Assembly: GCF_002843315.1 (NCBI RefSeq)
Contig: NZ_MVDD01000006.1
Coordinates: 148,001-212,000 of the forward strand
Reading direction: 5' to 3'
Length of the DNA: 64,000 nucleotides
From: Labilibaculum filiforme
GTDB lineage: Bacteria; Bacteroidota; Bacteroidia; Bacteroidales; Marinifilaceae
Shown here: positions 30,054 through 39,032 of the stretch, one piece after another
How the letters are laid out: every line of letters begins with the position of its first letter
Numbering within the stretch: the first letter of the stretch is position 1
Program-made: the position numbers and the translations under genes
The notes under the pieces: generated by a model
Told to the model about the DNA's origin: nothing
Databases searched by the model: none
The model's input: the letters and a program-made list of their open reading frames with translations, nothing else

Positions 30054-30816
30054 AAACTTGTTTTTTTGATTACCCTACTCGTATGGCTTTTCAGTGCCGC
30101 CCTGTTTTTAAAGTGTTTCAAGACTCCACTTGTAATTCAACACCATTATATTATTAACTATTATAACAATATTCATTACGCACTATCTAATTTAACATGA
30201 TATATCCTAAAAGTCAATAGCTAATTTAATTATTTCTAATAAATCGATAAATAAACCTTTGCGCACCAACATTAACCAACTAAACTATAAGCCTGTAAGA
30301 ATATTAACGACACATACAAACTTCAACTAACTTGATGTGCGAAGCTACTATTTAGATAACTAAATCACTTTAAAACAAACAATAATTATAAACATAACAT
30401 AGATTGAAATAGCTCGAATTTAATTAGCCAGAAATACCCATTAATTAATGCAATACCAATTTCATTTGAAAATAGACTTTCATTAAAAATGAATTAATTT
30501 TTAGCTGTAACGAGGCAAAAAAGTAAAGCATAGCCAAGTTACGGTGCATCTTTTTTAACAAAGATATAGCTGACAAGAAACATTTTATAGAACTTATTTT
30601 GATGTTAATTTACCAATCAACACCTAAAAACCGCACATCATAACAAGTATTTTTTCAAGCCAATTTCTCTTTTTTATCTTTCCTTATTTCAGTTAATAAA
30701 AAATAAGATGCTCACTTAACTTGTTATAATACTGACAGAATATTTTAAACAGCCTCTTATAACAAAAAAAAATGCGCTCTTTTCAGAACGCATTTTAAAA
30801 TAAAGTATTTGATTAT
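30054..30816. other. Long AT-rich region without recognisable genes
   Basis: 763 bp upstream of the 162-residue gene. I find no supported small reading frame, no exact TAnnTTTG promoter in either useful direction, and no RNA gene. It contains a 9-bp inverted repeat (TTGTTATAA at 30721-30729 and TTATAACAA at 30757-30765) next to the S9 peptidase terminator. Confidence 0.55.
30769..30796 (-). terminator. Intrinsic terminator of the S9 peptidase gene
   Basis: AAAATGCG (30769-30776) pairs with CGCATTTT (30789-30796) around a 12-nt loop, and on the minus strand nine T follow. It lies 20 bp past the stop codon. Confidence 0.82.
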
Positions 30817-33630
30817 CTATTTCTTAAGATCGTAACCATCAACAATTCCTTTTTTAACAGCAGGAATCCCATCAATCATCCATTCTGGAGCAGGTTTTCC
30901 CTTTAAATAAAAATCAAAAAACTGCATGGTTCGGATGGATAAATCCATTCTGTTAGGTCGCTTTTTTAAATTATGATCTTCGTTGTTGTAAGAAAGCATC
31001 CAACAAGGCTTTTGCAAACGACGCATTGCCACAAACAATTCAATTCCCTGATACCAAGGCACCGCTCCATCCTGATCGTTGTGCATCATCAGTAAAGGAG
31101 TTTCGATTTTTGGCGCATAGAATATTGGTGAATTTTCAATGTACTGCAAAGTACTGTTCCAAAGAGTTCCTCCTATTCTGCTTTGAGTATGTTCGTACTG
31201 AAACATTCTACTCATTCCTGTTCCCCAACGAATTCCACCATAAGCCGATGTCATATTCGAAACTGGAGCTCCAGCCATTGCACATTTAAATAAATTGGTT
31301 CTCGTTACCAAATAAGCAATCTGATATCCACCCCAACTTTGTCCTTGTAATCCAATATTCTCCTTATCGATGAACGAATAACGATCGATCATACTTAATG
31401 TTCCGGTAACAATAGAACTGTAAGCACTTTCGCCCGGATAGCCAACTTTATGGTAGGTAATATCCGGCATAAAAATAAGGTAATCATTACTCACGCAATA
31501 ACTTGGATTAATAATAGACCAATTGGGTTGTGGTACATGATGACGATGCAATTCATCTGAACTTCTCTCGTAAAAATAAACGAACATTGGATATTTCTTT
31601 TTTGGATCGAAATTTTCAGGTTTGTAAAGTAAACCCTGCAACTCTTCTCCATCACCCGAAATCCATTTTACCAGCTCAACATCTCCCCATAAGTATTTTT
31701 TTTGCTGTGGATTTGCATCCGAAACCTGTTTATAATCCTTCAATTTTAAATCACTAACCCACAAGTTTGGATATTCTTTAAAAGTAGATCGCGTCCAAAT
31801 TAATTGATTCGCTTTTTTTGCTTTTACTGGAGTACTAAAATTCGCATCCTCGAATATTATTTGGTTGGGTTCTTCATCTTGTTCTAATGTATAGAATCCT
31901 GATTTTTTATTGAACTCGTGAAATGCACTTAGTATAATTGGCTTTCTCAAATCAATAAATAATTCTTCCTCATCCAGCTTCACGTAATCAAATCGAATTT
32001 TATTTCTTCGACCAAAACTATTGGTTAAATTTTCAGCCCCTCTTATTCCTGCTGGATCTAATTTCCAAAAGTCATATCGATCACTAATAATTACTTCCTT
32101 GTCTCCATTTGTCCATCCAACAATTCCGTATGGACTTGGATCGCTTGGTGTGTCGTGAATTTCATCGTAAAAATTCGCTTTAATTTTTTTGGTTAAGGCT
32201 ACTGTTTCACGACTTTCAATTTGGAAAGAATACCAAATACTATCCTGAGTTTCGAACCAAACCAGGTATTTTTGAGCAGGTGAAATAGTTACTCGTGAAT
32301 TTTTCTTCTCCAATAATAAATCCTTCTTTCCCGACTTGGTGTTCACTACATAATAGTCTGAATACCAATCATCCCAAGAGATTAACTGCTGATATGGCAA
32401 ACTCGAGGAACCAAGTGCCAATGTTGAATTTCCATTGTCGTAAAGTTTTACTTCGGGTAAATTCTCATCGCCCAACTGCAAAAGCATATCGTTTCCCGAA
32501 TTATAAACAGCCAACCAAGTTCTTTTCTTCTCTTTTTCGGCCTGTACTTTTTGTTGTGGCTGCAACAAAGGATCTTTCCAGTTCCAGACATCCACATGGT
32601 ATTTTTCATCCTCCAACAAAGTATCCTTTGGCTCATTAACTGGTCGCGGAGCAAGTCCGAAAAACAATTTTTCACCATTCTTCGAAAAATAAATTTCCCC
32701 ATTTTCACTCACTGTCCACGCTTTTTGAATCTCCTTACTTAGCGTATCAACAATAATTTTAGGCTGTTCTAATTTTTCATTTTGATAGTACAGAGCAAAA
32801 GTTTTATTCTTAAGTGTGTCGGCAGAAAACAAAAATGAAAGTTGATCGCCATTGGGTGCAATTGATGCTTTCTTAGCTTCTCCCACTTTTTCAAAAACAG
32901 TTTTTACCTGCTCGTTTTTAGCAGTAAACCAATTCACTTTCGAGGTTTTAATGCTATCGCCTTCCATTTGAATAAAGGAAACTGCATTTCCATTTTCTGC
33001 TAAAGCATAATCAGAAACATCTTTATATCGATATTCTTTTCCAGTTAAAAAATCGAAAATAACAAGTTCTCCAGTTTCAATTTTATCCTTCTTGCCTTTT
33101 TTCTTTTTCGATTTTTCTTTCGATAATTCGAGAGAATCTACTATCAAAGTATCTTTTATCTCCTTTGGCATTTTCAATAAAAAAGCCATCCAATCGCCTT
33201 TCTCTTTTGGCAATTTAAACGACTCCAATTCCGCAAACTTACGAATACTGTTCTCCTGTAAATTCCATATTCCCAACGAATCTTTTGGTAAATCCTTTTT
33301 TTCAAGCTTTTTTACCTTTGCTTTACGAATCGTATCGAACTGCGCTTTAATGTTAAAACTTAACACATCACTACCTGGCGAGAATACGGCTTTGTAGGCT
33401 CTGGAAACAGAATCCAACTTCCCTGAACTAACCTGATATAAATAAAGGTAACCATCCCCTTTTTGTGGATTTACTTCATACGAAATCCATTTTCCATTAT
33501 CGGAAATTTGTTGGTTTTTAAGATTTTTCCAACTATCATAATCGGTATGACTCAATGGAATTTTATTGGTTTGTGCCATTAAGCTGCCAATAAACAGACA
33601 AAGCAATATGGCAAATATTGATTTTTTCAT
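30817..33630 (-). CDS. Secreted S9-family prolyl oligopeptidase-like peptidase
   Basis: A 937-residue exported serine peptidase. Residues 1-19 are a signal peptide ending SLMAQ. A long beta-propeller part (about 20-640) precedes an alpha/beta-hydrolase domain with the nucleophile in GQSWGGYQIAY, the Asp in MHNDQDGAVPW and the His in NEDHNLKKR, the order expected for dipeptidyl-peptidase/acylaminoacyl-peptidase enzymes. It is longer than classical prolyl oligopeptidase because of an extended N-terminal part with a Lys-rich insert (EKSKKKKGKKDK near residue 173). Likely periplasmic oligopeptide degradation. It ends its own transcript and lies 33 bp downstream of cysQ. Confidence 0.9.
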   Translation of the reverse strand: MKKSIFAILLCLFIGSLMAQTNKIPLSHTDYDSWKNLKNQQISDNGKWISYEVNPQKGDGYLYLYQVSSGKLDSVSRAYKAVFSPGSDVLSFNIKAQFDTIRKAKVKKLEKKDLPKDSLGIWNLQENSIRKFAELESFKLPKEKGDWMAFLLKMPKEIKDTLIVDSLELSKEKSKKKKGKKDKIETGELVIFDFLTGKEYRYKDVSDYALAENGNAVSFIQMEGDSIKTSKVNWFTAKNEQVKTVFEKVGEAKKASIAPNGDQLSFLFSADTLKNKTFALYYQNEKLEQPKIIVDTLSKEIQKAWTVSENGEIYFSKNGEKLFFGLAPRPVNEPKDTLLEDEKYHVDVWNWKDPLLQPQQKVQAEKEKKRTWLAVYNSGNDMLLQLGDENLPEVKLYDNGNSTLALGSSSLPYQQLISWDDWYSDYYVVNTKSGKKDLLLEKKNSRVTISPAQKYLVWFETQDSIWYSFQIESRETVALTKKIKANFYDEIHDTPSDPSPYGIVGWTNGDKEVIISDRYDFWKLDPAGIRGAENLTNSFGRRNKIRFDYVKLDEEELFIDLRKPIILSAFHEFNKKSGFYTLEQDEEPNQIIFEDANFSTPVKAKKANQLIWTRSTFKEYPNLWVSDLKLKDYKQVSDANPQQKKYLWGDVELVKWISGDGEELQGLLYKPENFDPKKKYPMFVYFYERSSDELHRHHVPQPNWSIINPSYCVSNDYLIFMPDITYHKVGYPGESAYSSIVTGTLSMIDRYSFIDKENIGLQGQSWGGYQIAYLVTRTNLFKCAMAGAPVSNMTSAYGGIRWGTGMSRMFQYEHTQSRIGGTLWNSTLQYIENSPIFYAPKIETPLLMMHNDQDGAVPWYQGIELFVAMRRLQKPCWMLSYNNEDHNLKKRPNRMDLSIRTMQFFDFYLKGKPAPEWMIDGIPAVKKGIVDGYDLKK

Positions 33631-33663
33631 TCCCTATATTTTATTGCGTTTATATCTATCGTT

Positions 33664-34479
33664 TTAGTATTGTCTTTTACAAATAAACCAAGGATTTAAA
33701 AGATCTGGTTTATTGTATGAAATTTCAAGATCAGATTCTAAATGTAAAACCTTTCCGCCCGAAGCTGTTACAATTGCATGACCTGCAGCAATATCCCATT
33801 CCATGGTGGGAGCATATCGGGGATACACCTCTGCTTCCCCTTCCGCAATCATACATAATTTTAAAGAGCTTCCCTTTGATATTAGCTCCACATCATCATG
33901 CTTCTCTTGTAGTTTCGAAATAAAATCTTTCGTTTCCTGATTCATATGAGAACGAGATCCTACCACACGAATCGCTTTTCTATCTTGAGCAATTGGAAGT
34001 GTTTTTGATAGTTCTATTAATTGATCCAAATCACCAGTCCAATCTTCGATAGCATCCATTCTGAATGCTCCCAATTCCTTATCTGAAAAATACAATTGCT
34101 TATAAACCGGCACATAAATTACACCAGCAATGGATATTCCATTTTCTATTAAAGCAATATTAACTGTAAATTCATCATTCCTCTTTATGAATTCTTTTGT
34201 ACCATCTAAAGGATCAACAATCCAACAATATTCCCAACTTTTTCTGATTTCGTAATCTAAATGCTCTCCTTCCTCGCTAAGTACTGGCAGACCTAGATCA
34301 TCTAATATTGCCACTATAGCTTGATGTGCTCTTTGATCAGCAATTGTTAATGGGCTATTATCCGACTTTGTCTGAATTTCAAAATCTTTAGAATTATATA
34401 CTTCCATTATCTCTTTGCCAGCATTTAAAGATGCTGTTATAGCCGCAAAAAGAAGTTCTTTTCTTTTACTAAAATTCAT
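33664..34479 (-). CDS. cysQ: 3'(2'),5'-bisphosphate nucleotidase
   Basis: Hydrolyses phosphoadenosine phosphate (PAP) produced during sulfate assimilation; a Mg-dependent, lithium-sensitive member of the inositol monophosphatase fold. The 271-residue protein shows the metal site in WIVDPLDGTKEFIKR, the second motif MEWDIAAGHAIV, an SEEGEH glutamate block upstream and VVGSRSHMN. All motif residues are present. It lies 44 bp downstream of an SLC13/TrkA-C transporter, an arrangement seen in sulfur-assimilation loci, so the two may work together in sulfate uptake and PAP removal. Confidence 0.93.
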   Translation of the reverse strand: MNFSKRKELLFAAITASLNAGKEIMEVYNSKDFEIQTKSDNSPLTIADQRAHQAIVAILDDLGLPVLSEEGEHLDYEIRKSWEYCWIVDPLDGTKEFIKRNDEFTVNIALIENGISIAGVIYVPVYKQLYFSDKELGAFRMDAIEDWTGDLDQLIELSKTLPIAQDRKAIRVVGSRSHMNQETKDFISKLQEKHDDVELISKGSSLKLCMIAEGEAEVYPRYAPTMEWDIAAGHAIVTASGGKVLHLESDLEISYNKPDLLNPWFICKRQY

Positions 34480-34523
34480 TTATATATAAGCTTAACAATC
34501 GCAATGGATTGTGAAATTATCGA

Positions 34524-36305
34524 TTAATAAAAATAGATATACGATAGTATTAAAACAGTTACCAGCATATAAATAATGGTGAGAGGAAATCCAATTTTAA
34601 AGAAATCCTTAAAGGTATACCCTCCTGGACCATAGACCATTAAATTGGTTTGATAACCAATTGGAGTCATGAAATTTGCTGCTGCCGCAAAAGCAACCAC
34701 TAACACGAATGGCTCCGGATTTAAATGAAGATTTAATGCAATTGTAAGAGAAATAGGAAATACAATTGCAACAGCTGCCTTATTCGTTATGTAAGCTGCA
34801 AGGACCGATGTAATCAAATAAATTCCAAACAAAACTCCAACTCTTCCCATTGGAATAAAAACCGATATCAATAAATCGGCAATGATCTCAGCTAAGCCCG
34901 ATTTAATCATAGCTGTTCCAAAAGCTAAAGCCAGAGAAATAATTAAAGCCAAATTAAAATCGACTCTCGAAGCAATATCTTTAGGGTTGGAAATTTTTAA
35001 GGCCAGAATAACGATAATCATTACAATTAAAGTCATGAATAAAGGCACAATCTTAAATGCTGAAAAAACAACAGCTAACACAGTTCCTCCAAGTAATAAC
35101 CATATTTTATAGCCTTCCTGCTTTCTGAACTCTTTTACTTTTGATATAAAGTAAAAATCCTGCACTAAATGAGAACGATCTACAAAATCGTCTCCTCCTA
35201 AAAGTAATAATACATCACCAGCACGAAGTTTTACTTCTCCGATTTTACCATTCACACGACCGCCATTTCTATGTATTCCGATTACTGCAGCATCAAAATG
35301 TCCTCTGAAGTTAGCCTCTTTAACTGTTTTTGAAATTAAAGTTGAATTGTGCGAAATAACAATCTCGACAACCTCGATATGCTTTTTATGAGTAAGCATT
35401 CCAACGGTTGGAAGTGTTAATCCAGAACTAGGAAGTACTAAATCGGCAATGGTTTCTGTATCGCCTGCAAATAACAATCGATCGCCTTCTTTCAATCTAT
35501 AATCGTGCGAAACTGCAGCTATTCTAACATTCCCCCTATTGATCTGAAAAAGGTAAAGACCTTTTAGATTCCTTAAATCTGCCTCTTCGATAGATTTTCC
35601 GATTAAATCGGAATTTGGTTTCACGTGCGCTTCAACAATATACTTTCGTGAATTTTCGGAAAATTCACCCAAAACATCCTCTTTTTCCGGCAACCATTTC
35701 TTACTTACCAATAAAAGATAAGCCGAACCAACAAACATCATGGGTATTCCAACATATGCAAAACTAAACATATCAAGAGATCCCATTGCAGGTATAATCT
35801 TCTGATCAATCACCATTCCATTAACAATCAAGTTAGTAGATGTTCCAATTAAGGTAATACATCCTCCTAATATAGCTGCATACGATAAGGGAATTAGTAA
35901 TTTTGAAGGTGAAATATTGTTTCGTTTGCTCCAATTATGCACATACGGCATCATTACTGCAACAAGAGGTGTATTATTTAAAAATGCCGAAAATCCTCCA
36001 ACCAAAAATATCATGCGAGCCATAAATTGCCGATAGGTTGTGGCCTTTTGAAATACCTTGTCAAAAAGAGTTTCTACAATCCCCAAATCCCTGATAATAT
36101 CACCAATAAGCAGGAGCATTAAAATTACAAAGACCTGATCATTAGCAAATCCAGCTAGTATTTCGGAGGGAGTTAAAATTCCAAAAATACCTAACACTAC
36201 AACTCCAATTAGGAATGTAAAAGCAGGTCCAACCCATTCTTTATAGAATGATATCAGAATAAAAACCAATACGATTAATACAACGATCGCATCAAATGAG
36301 AGCAT
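34524..36305 (-). CDS. SLC13/DASS-family anion permease with two TrkA-C domains
   Basis: A 593-residue inner-membrane transporter. About 11 hydrophobic segments are split by two cytoplasmic TrkA-C (RCK_C) domains (about residues 190-360; NLKGLYLFQINRGNVRIAAV and GHFDAAVIGIHRNGGRV). Membrane signatures include NNTPLVAVMMPYVHNW and the C-terminal TPIGYQTNLMVYGPGGY, typical of the sulfate/di-acid SLC13 group. The ATG at 36305 is preferred over an in-frame one at 36377 because an exact TAnnTTTG box (36344-36351) lies between them and the extra 24 residues are polar and unconserved-looking. With cysQ downstream, sulfate is a reasonable substrate guess. Confidence 0.88.
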   Translation of the reverse strand: MLSFDAIVVLIVLVFILISFYKEWVGPAFTFLIGVVVLGIFGILTPSEILAGFANDQVFVILMLLLIGDIIRDLGIVETLFDKVFQKATTYRQFMARMIFLVGGFSAFLNNTPLVAVMMPYVHNWSKRNNISPSKLLIPLSYAAILGGCITLIGTSTNLIVNGMVIDQKIIPAMGSLDMFSFAYVGIPMMFVGSAYLLLVSKKWLPEKEDVLGEFSENSRKYIVEAHVKPNSDLIGKSIEEADLRNLKGLYLFQINRGNVRIAAVSHDYRLKEGDRLLFAGDTETIADLVLPSSGLTLPTVGMLTHKKHIEVVEIVISHNSTLISKTVKEANFRGHFDAAVIGIHRNGGRVNGKIGEVKLRAGDVLLLLGGDDFVDRSHLVQDFYFISKVKEFRKQEGYKIWLLLGGTVLAVVFSAFKIVPLFMTLIVMIIVILALKISNPKDIASRVDFNLALIISLALAFGTAMIKSGLAEIIADLLISVFIPMGRVGVLFGIYLITSVLAAYITNKAAVAIVFPISLTIALNLHLNPEPFVLVVAFAAAANFMTPIGYQTNLMVYGPGGYTFKDFFKIGFPLTIIYMLVTVLILSYIYFY

Positions 36306-36343
36306 AGAGTGGGTTTTGGATTGAGTTTTAAGATACGAAGATA

Positions 36344-36351
36344 CAAAAATA
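36344..36351 (-). promoter_or_regulatory. Probable promoter of the SLC13 permease-cysQ pair
   Basis: Plus-strand CAAAAATA reads TATTTTTG on the minus strand, followed by TATCTTCG, a very common Bacteroidota promoter appearance. The -33 region is not a clear TTTG at 19 bp (one sits at 23 bp). It decides the shorter start at 36305. Confidence 0.5.
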
Positions 36352-36492
36352 CTATCAGTAGAAAACTCATTTTTCAAACCTTTGCAATCAAACGGTGTTA
36401 AATAGATTAAAATTATGTCCTTTAACCTATAAAGGAGACAGATGCAAAGTGTTTAAAATAACTAAATTTACGATTCCGAAAATACTGTGAAA

Positions 36493-37065
36493 ATGATAAA
36501 TTACCAAACAGGCTCCTTGCTAAAAAAATACCATAACATTCCCATAACTATTCATTTTAAGCAAGTTAAACTTAAAATAAAGGAATTAAAACCTTACCTA
36601 AACCCAAAAAAATTTAATACCTATTGCGAAGCCTGCCCGAATCATTCTCAGAAATGGACTTGTCCTCCAAACTGCCCACCTTTTGATGATTATGCCAAAG
36701 ACTACTCCCATATAACCCTCTACCTATTTTACACTTCGCCAAATCAATTTGAAAAAGCAAAAAATAAAGATAAAGCCTTAGATGCCTACAACTTTATAAA
36801 AGAAGAACTGCAAAACTACCTTCGGGAAGTAGAACCCAGCACTGGGAAAATGATTGCTGCAAATAGTTGCGAACTTTGTAAAACCTGCGGGCTTGTTGAT
36901 GAGAAAGAATGTTATATGCCAAACAAAATGCGTTACAATTTGGTTGCCTTTGGTTTTAATGTGAACCAACTAATGACCGATTTGTTTCAACATGAACTGC
37001 AATGGGCAACAAAAAACCAAACACCTAATTTTGTAAGTAGTGTTGGAGCTATTCTAAAAAAATAG
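36493..37065 (+). CDS. DUF2284 predicted metal-binding protein
   Basis: A 190-residue soluble protein with cysteine clusters expected to bind metal: CEACPNHSQKWTCPPNCPPF near residue 44 and CELCKTCGLVDEKECYMP near residue 123. This arrangement is the DUF2284 signature. The biochemical function of the family is unknown. The ATG at 36493 is chosen; a GTG six bases earlier is an alternative. It stands alone, divergent from the SLC13 permease, and a weak hairpin (AGTCCG...CGGACT, 37064-37088) overlaps its stop codon. Confidence 0.85.
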   Translation: MINYQTGSLLKKYHNIPITIHFKQVKLKIKELKPYLNPKKFNTYCEACPNHSQKWTCPPNCPPFDDYAKDYSHITLYLFYTSPNQFEKAKNKDKALDAYNFIKEELQNYLREVEPSTGKMIAANSCELCKTCGLVDEKECYMPNKMRYNLVAFGFNVNQLMTDLFQHELQWATKNQTPNFVSSVGAILKK

Positions 37066-37114
37066 TCCGATAAATTACTTAACGGACTTTACTTGTATGC
37101 GATTAAGTGTAAAA

Positions 37115-37672
37115 CTATACTTTCAACCTTTCTTTAAAAGGAAGAAAAGTCATAAAATCGGCATGATGTACAATGTAAGCTTCGGTGCTTCTTTTCACCA
37201 TATTTCCTTCGCCAGCATGCGTTGCAATAATATGACAAATCTCTGGAGGAATACCACACTCCTGGGCAAGCGAAACACCTGAAAATGGATGACGAATATA
37301 TTTTCCATAGGTCCCCTGCACAAGTTTATTCTCCTCATCAAGAACATACTCTAATAATTTACCTACATCACAAAGAATAGCTCCCGAAAGCAATACATTC
37401 ATATTCACAGGTAGTTCCTCTTTAAAAAAGGAATTCATTTTTTCGCCACATTCCCTGGCAATGTGCACTACACACTTCTTGTGATCCATGAAACTCACCT
37501 TAAGATTAGGACCAGCTAGAAGCGTAAAAGGAATTCGTTGCAGATCTTGGGCAGACAGCTCACTTCTTTCCAAAGCAATTTCCCACACTTTAGCTGTTTT
37601 TTCTCTTAGCACCTCCTCTTTAATCCAATCGAGTTCGGGCCACAATTCCTTAACTATTTTTCTCGTATTCAT
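37115..37672 (-). CDS. HD-domain protein with an altered HD motif
   Basis: A 185-residue protein resembling small HD-superfamily phosphohydrolases: a first histidine in CVVHIAREC, the metal pair position in SGAILCDVGKLLEY, then IRHPFSGVSLAQECGIPPEI, ATHAGEG and YIVHHADFM. The pair that gives the superfamily its name reads Cys-Asp instead of His-Asp, although the later histidines are kept, so metal binding may differ or be lost. The start overlaps the end of the upstream dehydrogenase gene by 23 bp, indicating translational coupling. Function unknown; nucleotide or phosphate-ester hydrolysis is the family default. Confidence 0.8.
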   Translation of the reverse strand: MNTRKIVKELWPELDWIKEEVLREKTAKVWEIALERSELSAQDLQRIPFTLLAGPNLKVSFMDHKKCVVHIARECGEKMNSFFKEELPVNMNVLLSGAILCDVGKLLEYVLDEENKLVQGTYGKYIRHPFSGVSLAQECGIPPEICHIIATHAGEGNMVKRSTEAYIVHHADFMTFLPFKERLKV

Positions 37673-38891
37673 AATCAGGATTGTTGAAGTGTTTTGCTTT
37701 TAACTTTTCGATGATACCATCAGCCATTTGCCGAGTGGATGCTGCTCCTTTTGATATAACATCCGCATTTCCATTCATCCTCATCATATCATAAGTTTGA
37801 ATCTTTCCTTCTTTAATTACTTCAGCAACTGCTTTTCTAATTCTTATTGCAATTTCCTTTTCTTCCAAATAGTCCAACATCATGCAAGCCGATTCTACCA
37901 TCGCAATAGGGTTTACAATAGAAATAGCATAATCAGCATATTTAGGAGCAGAACCATGAGTTGGCTCGAACACGGCAATTCCATCCTCTGACATTTGGGC
38001 ACTGCACGCAAATCCCAGACCACCAATAAGCCCGGCAAATCCATCAGAAACAATATCTCCGAACATGTTCCCTGCTACAATTACACCATAATTTTCAGGA
38101 TTTTTAGTCAACCACATCATTTGAGCATCAATATTCGTGTTCCAAAGTTCAATTTCAGGAAATTTTTTCCTTTGAATCTCTTTTGCCAACCGAAACATCA
38201 TTCCGGAAGTTTCACGAATAACATTTGGTTTTTCGCAAAGTGTTACTGATTTATATCCTTTCTTTTTAGCGTAATTAAAAGCTGCCATTACTATTCTTGT
38301 AGTACCTGTTTTTGTGAAAATTCTTGTTGAAATGGCTAAATCCTCTCTTGGCACATTAGCAAAATTCTTCACAAACTTTGGATGTGAAGTGAGCGCTGCA
38401 TATACTATATTATCCGGATTAGACCATTCTACACCACTATATAAACCCTCTGTATTCTGTCTGAAAATCACCACATCAACTTTTGGCTCTTCAATACCAC
38501 CATCTTTTCCTCTGCGGATAAAATTTAATGGATTTCCTTGATAGCTTTTACAAGGACGAATACAAATATCAAGCTTAAAATATTGTCGTAAACCAACAAT
38601 TGGACTTGAGTATACCAATCCTTTATTTTGTAGAACTGCAGCCAATTCTTTAGTCGCATCCTCCTTTGGTTTAGAGGTAATAGCACCAAACAATCCTATT
38701 TTATATTTTTCGAGTAATGCAATCGTCCGTTTAGGAAGCGGGTTTCCTTCTTTACACCAGAACTCCCAGCCGATATCACCCGTCACGTAATCCGCATCAA
38801 ATCCTGCAACCTTTAAAATTCGAATCGTTTCATTAAGTACAAGTCGGCCAATTCCATCCCCTGGCATAACAACAATAGTTCTTCTGCTCAT
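37650..38891 (-). CDS. Isocitrate/isopropylmalate dehydrogenase-family enzyme
   Basis: A 413-residue NAD(P)-dependent beta-decarboxylating dehydrogenase from the ATG at 38891 (a TTG nine bases upstream is in frame). It shows the N-terminal VVMPGDGIGRLV, the substrate block SSPIVGLRQYFKLDICIRP, RQNTEGLYSGVEW, NMFGDIVSDGFAGLIGGLGF and EPTHGSAPKYAD. The substrate-block serine and arginine pattern favours isocitrate over isopropylmalate, and no leucine genes are nearby, but tartrate/malate-type members cannot be excluded. It is cotranscribed with the downstream HD protein, whose start overlaps its end. No other TCA-cycle gene is adjacent. Confidence 0.85.
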   Translation of the reverse strand: MSRRTIVVMPGDGIGRLVLNETIRILKVAGFDADYVTGDIGWEFWCKEGNPLPKRTIALLEKYKIGLFGAITSKPKEDATKELAAVLQNKGLVYSSPIVGLRQYFKLDICIRPCKSYQGNPLNFIRRGKDGGIEEPKVDVVIFRQNTEGLYSGVEWSNPDNIVYAALTSHPKFVKNFANVPREDLAISTRIFTKTGTTRIVMAAFNYAKKKGYKSVTLCEKPNVIRETSGMMFRLAKEIQRKKFPEIELWNTNIDAQMMWLTKNPENYGVIVAGNMFGDIVSDGFAGLIGGLGFACSAQMSEDGIAVFEPTHGSAPKYADYAISIVNPIAMVESACMMLDYLEEKEIAIRIRKAVAEVIKEGKIQTYDMMRMNGNADVISKGAASTRQMADGIIEKLKAKHFNNPDYEYEKNS

Positions 38892-38990
38892 AAGTTTCAA
38901 TTTTGCAAGTTAGGTACGATATATCTATCTTAAATATATCAAATTAGAACCATTTATCATATGAGTAAAATCAGTATTTAGACCAAAAAA

Positions 38991-39010
38991 AAAGCTCCAA
39001 AAGGAGCTTT
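38991..39010 (-). terminator. Intrinsic terminator of the MORN-repeat lipoprotein gene
   Basis: AAAGCTCC (38991-38998), an A4 loop and GGAGCTTT (39003-39010) form an 8-bp stem; on the minus strand a long T-run follows (plus-strand A-run from 38985). Confidence 0.85.
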
Positions 39011-39032
39011 ATATCGATATTATAATTAAGTT

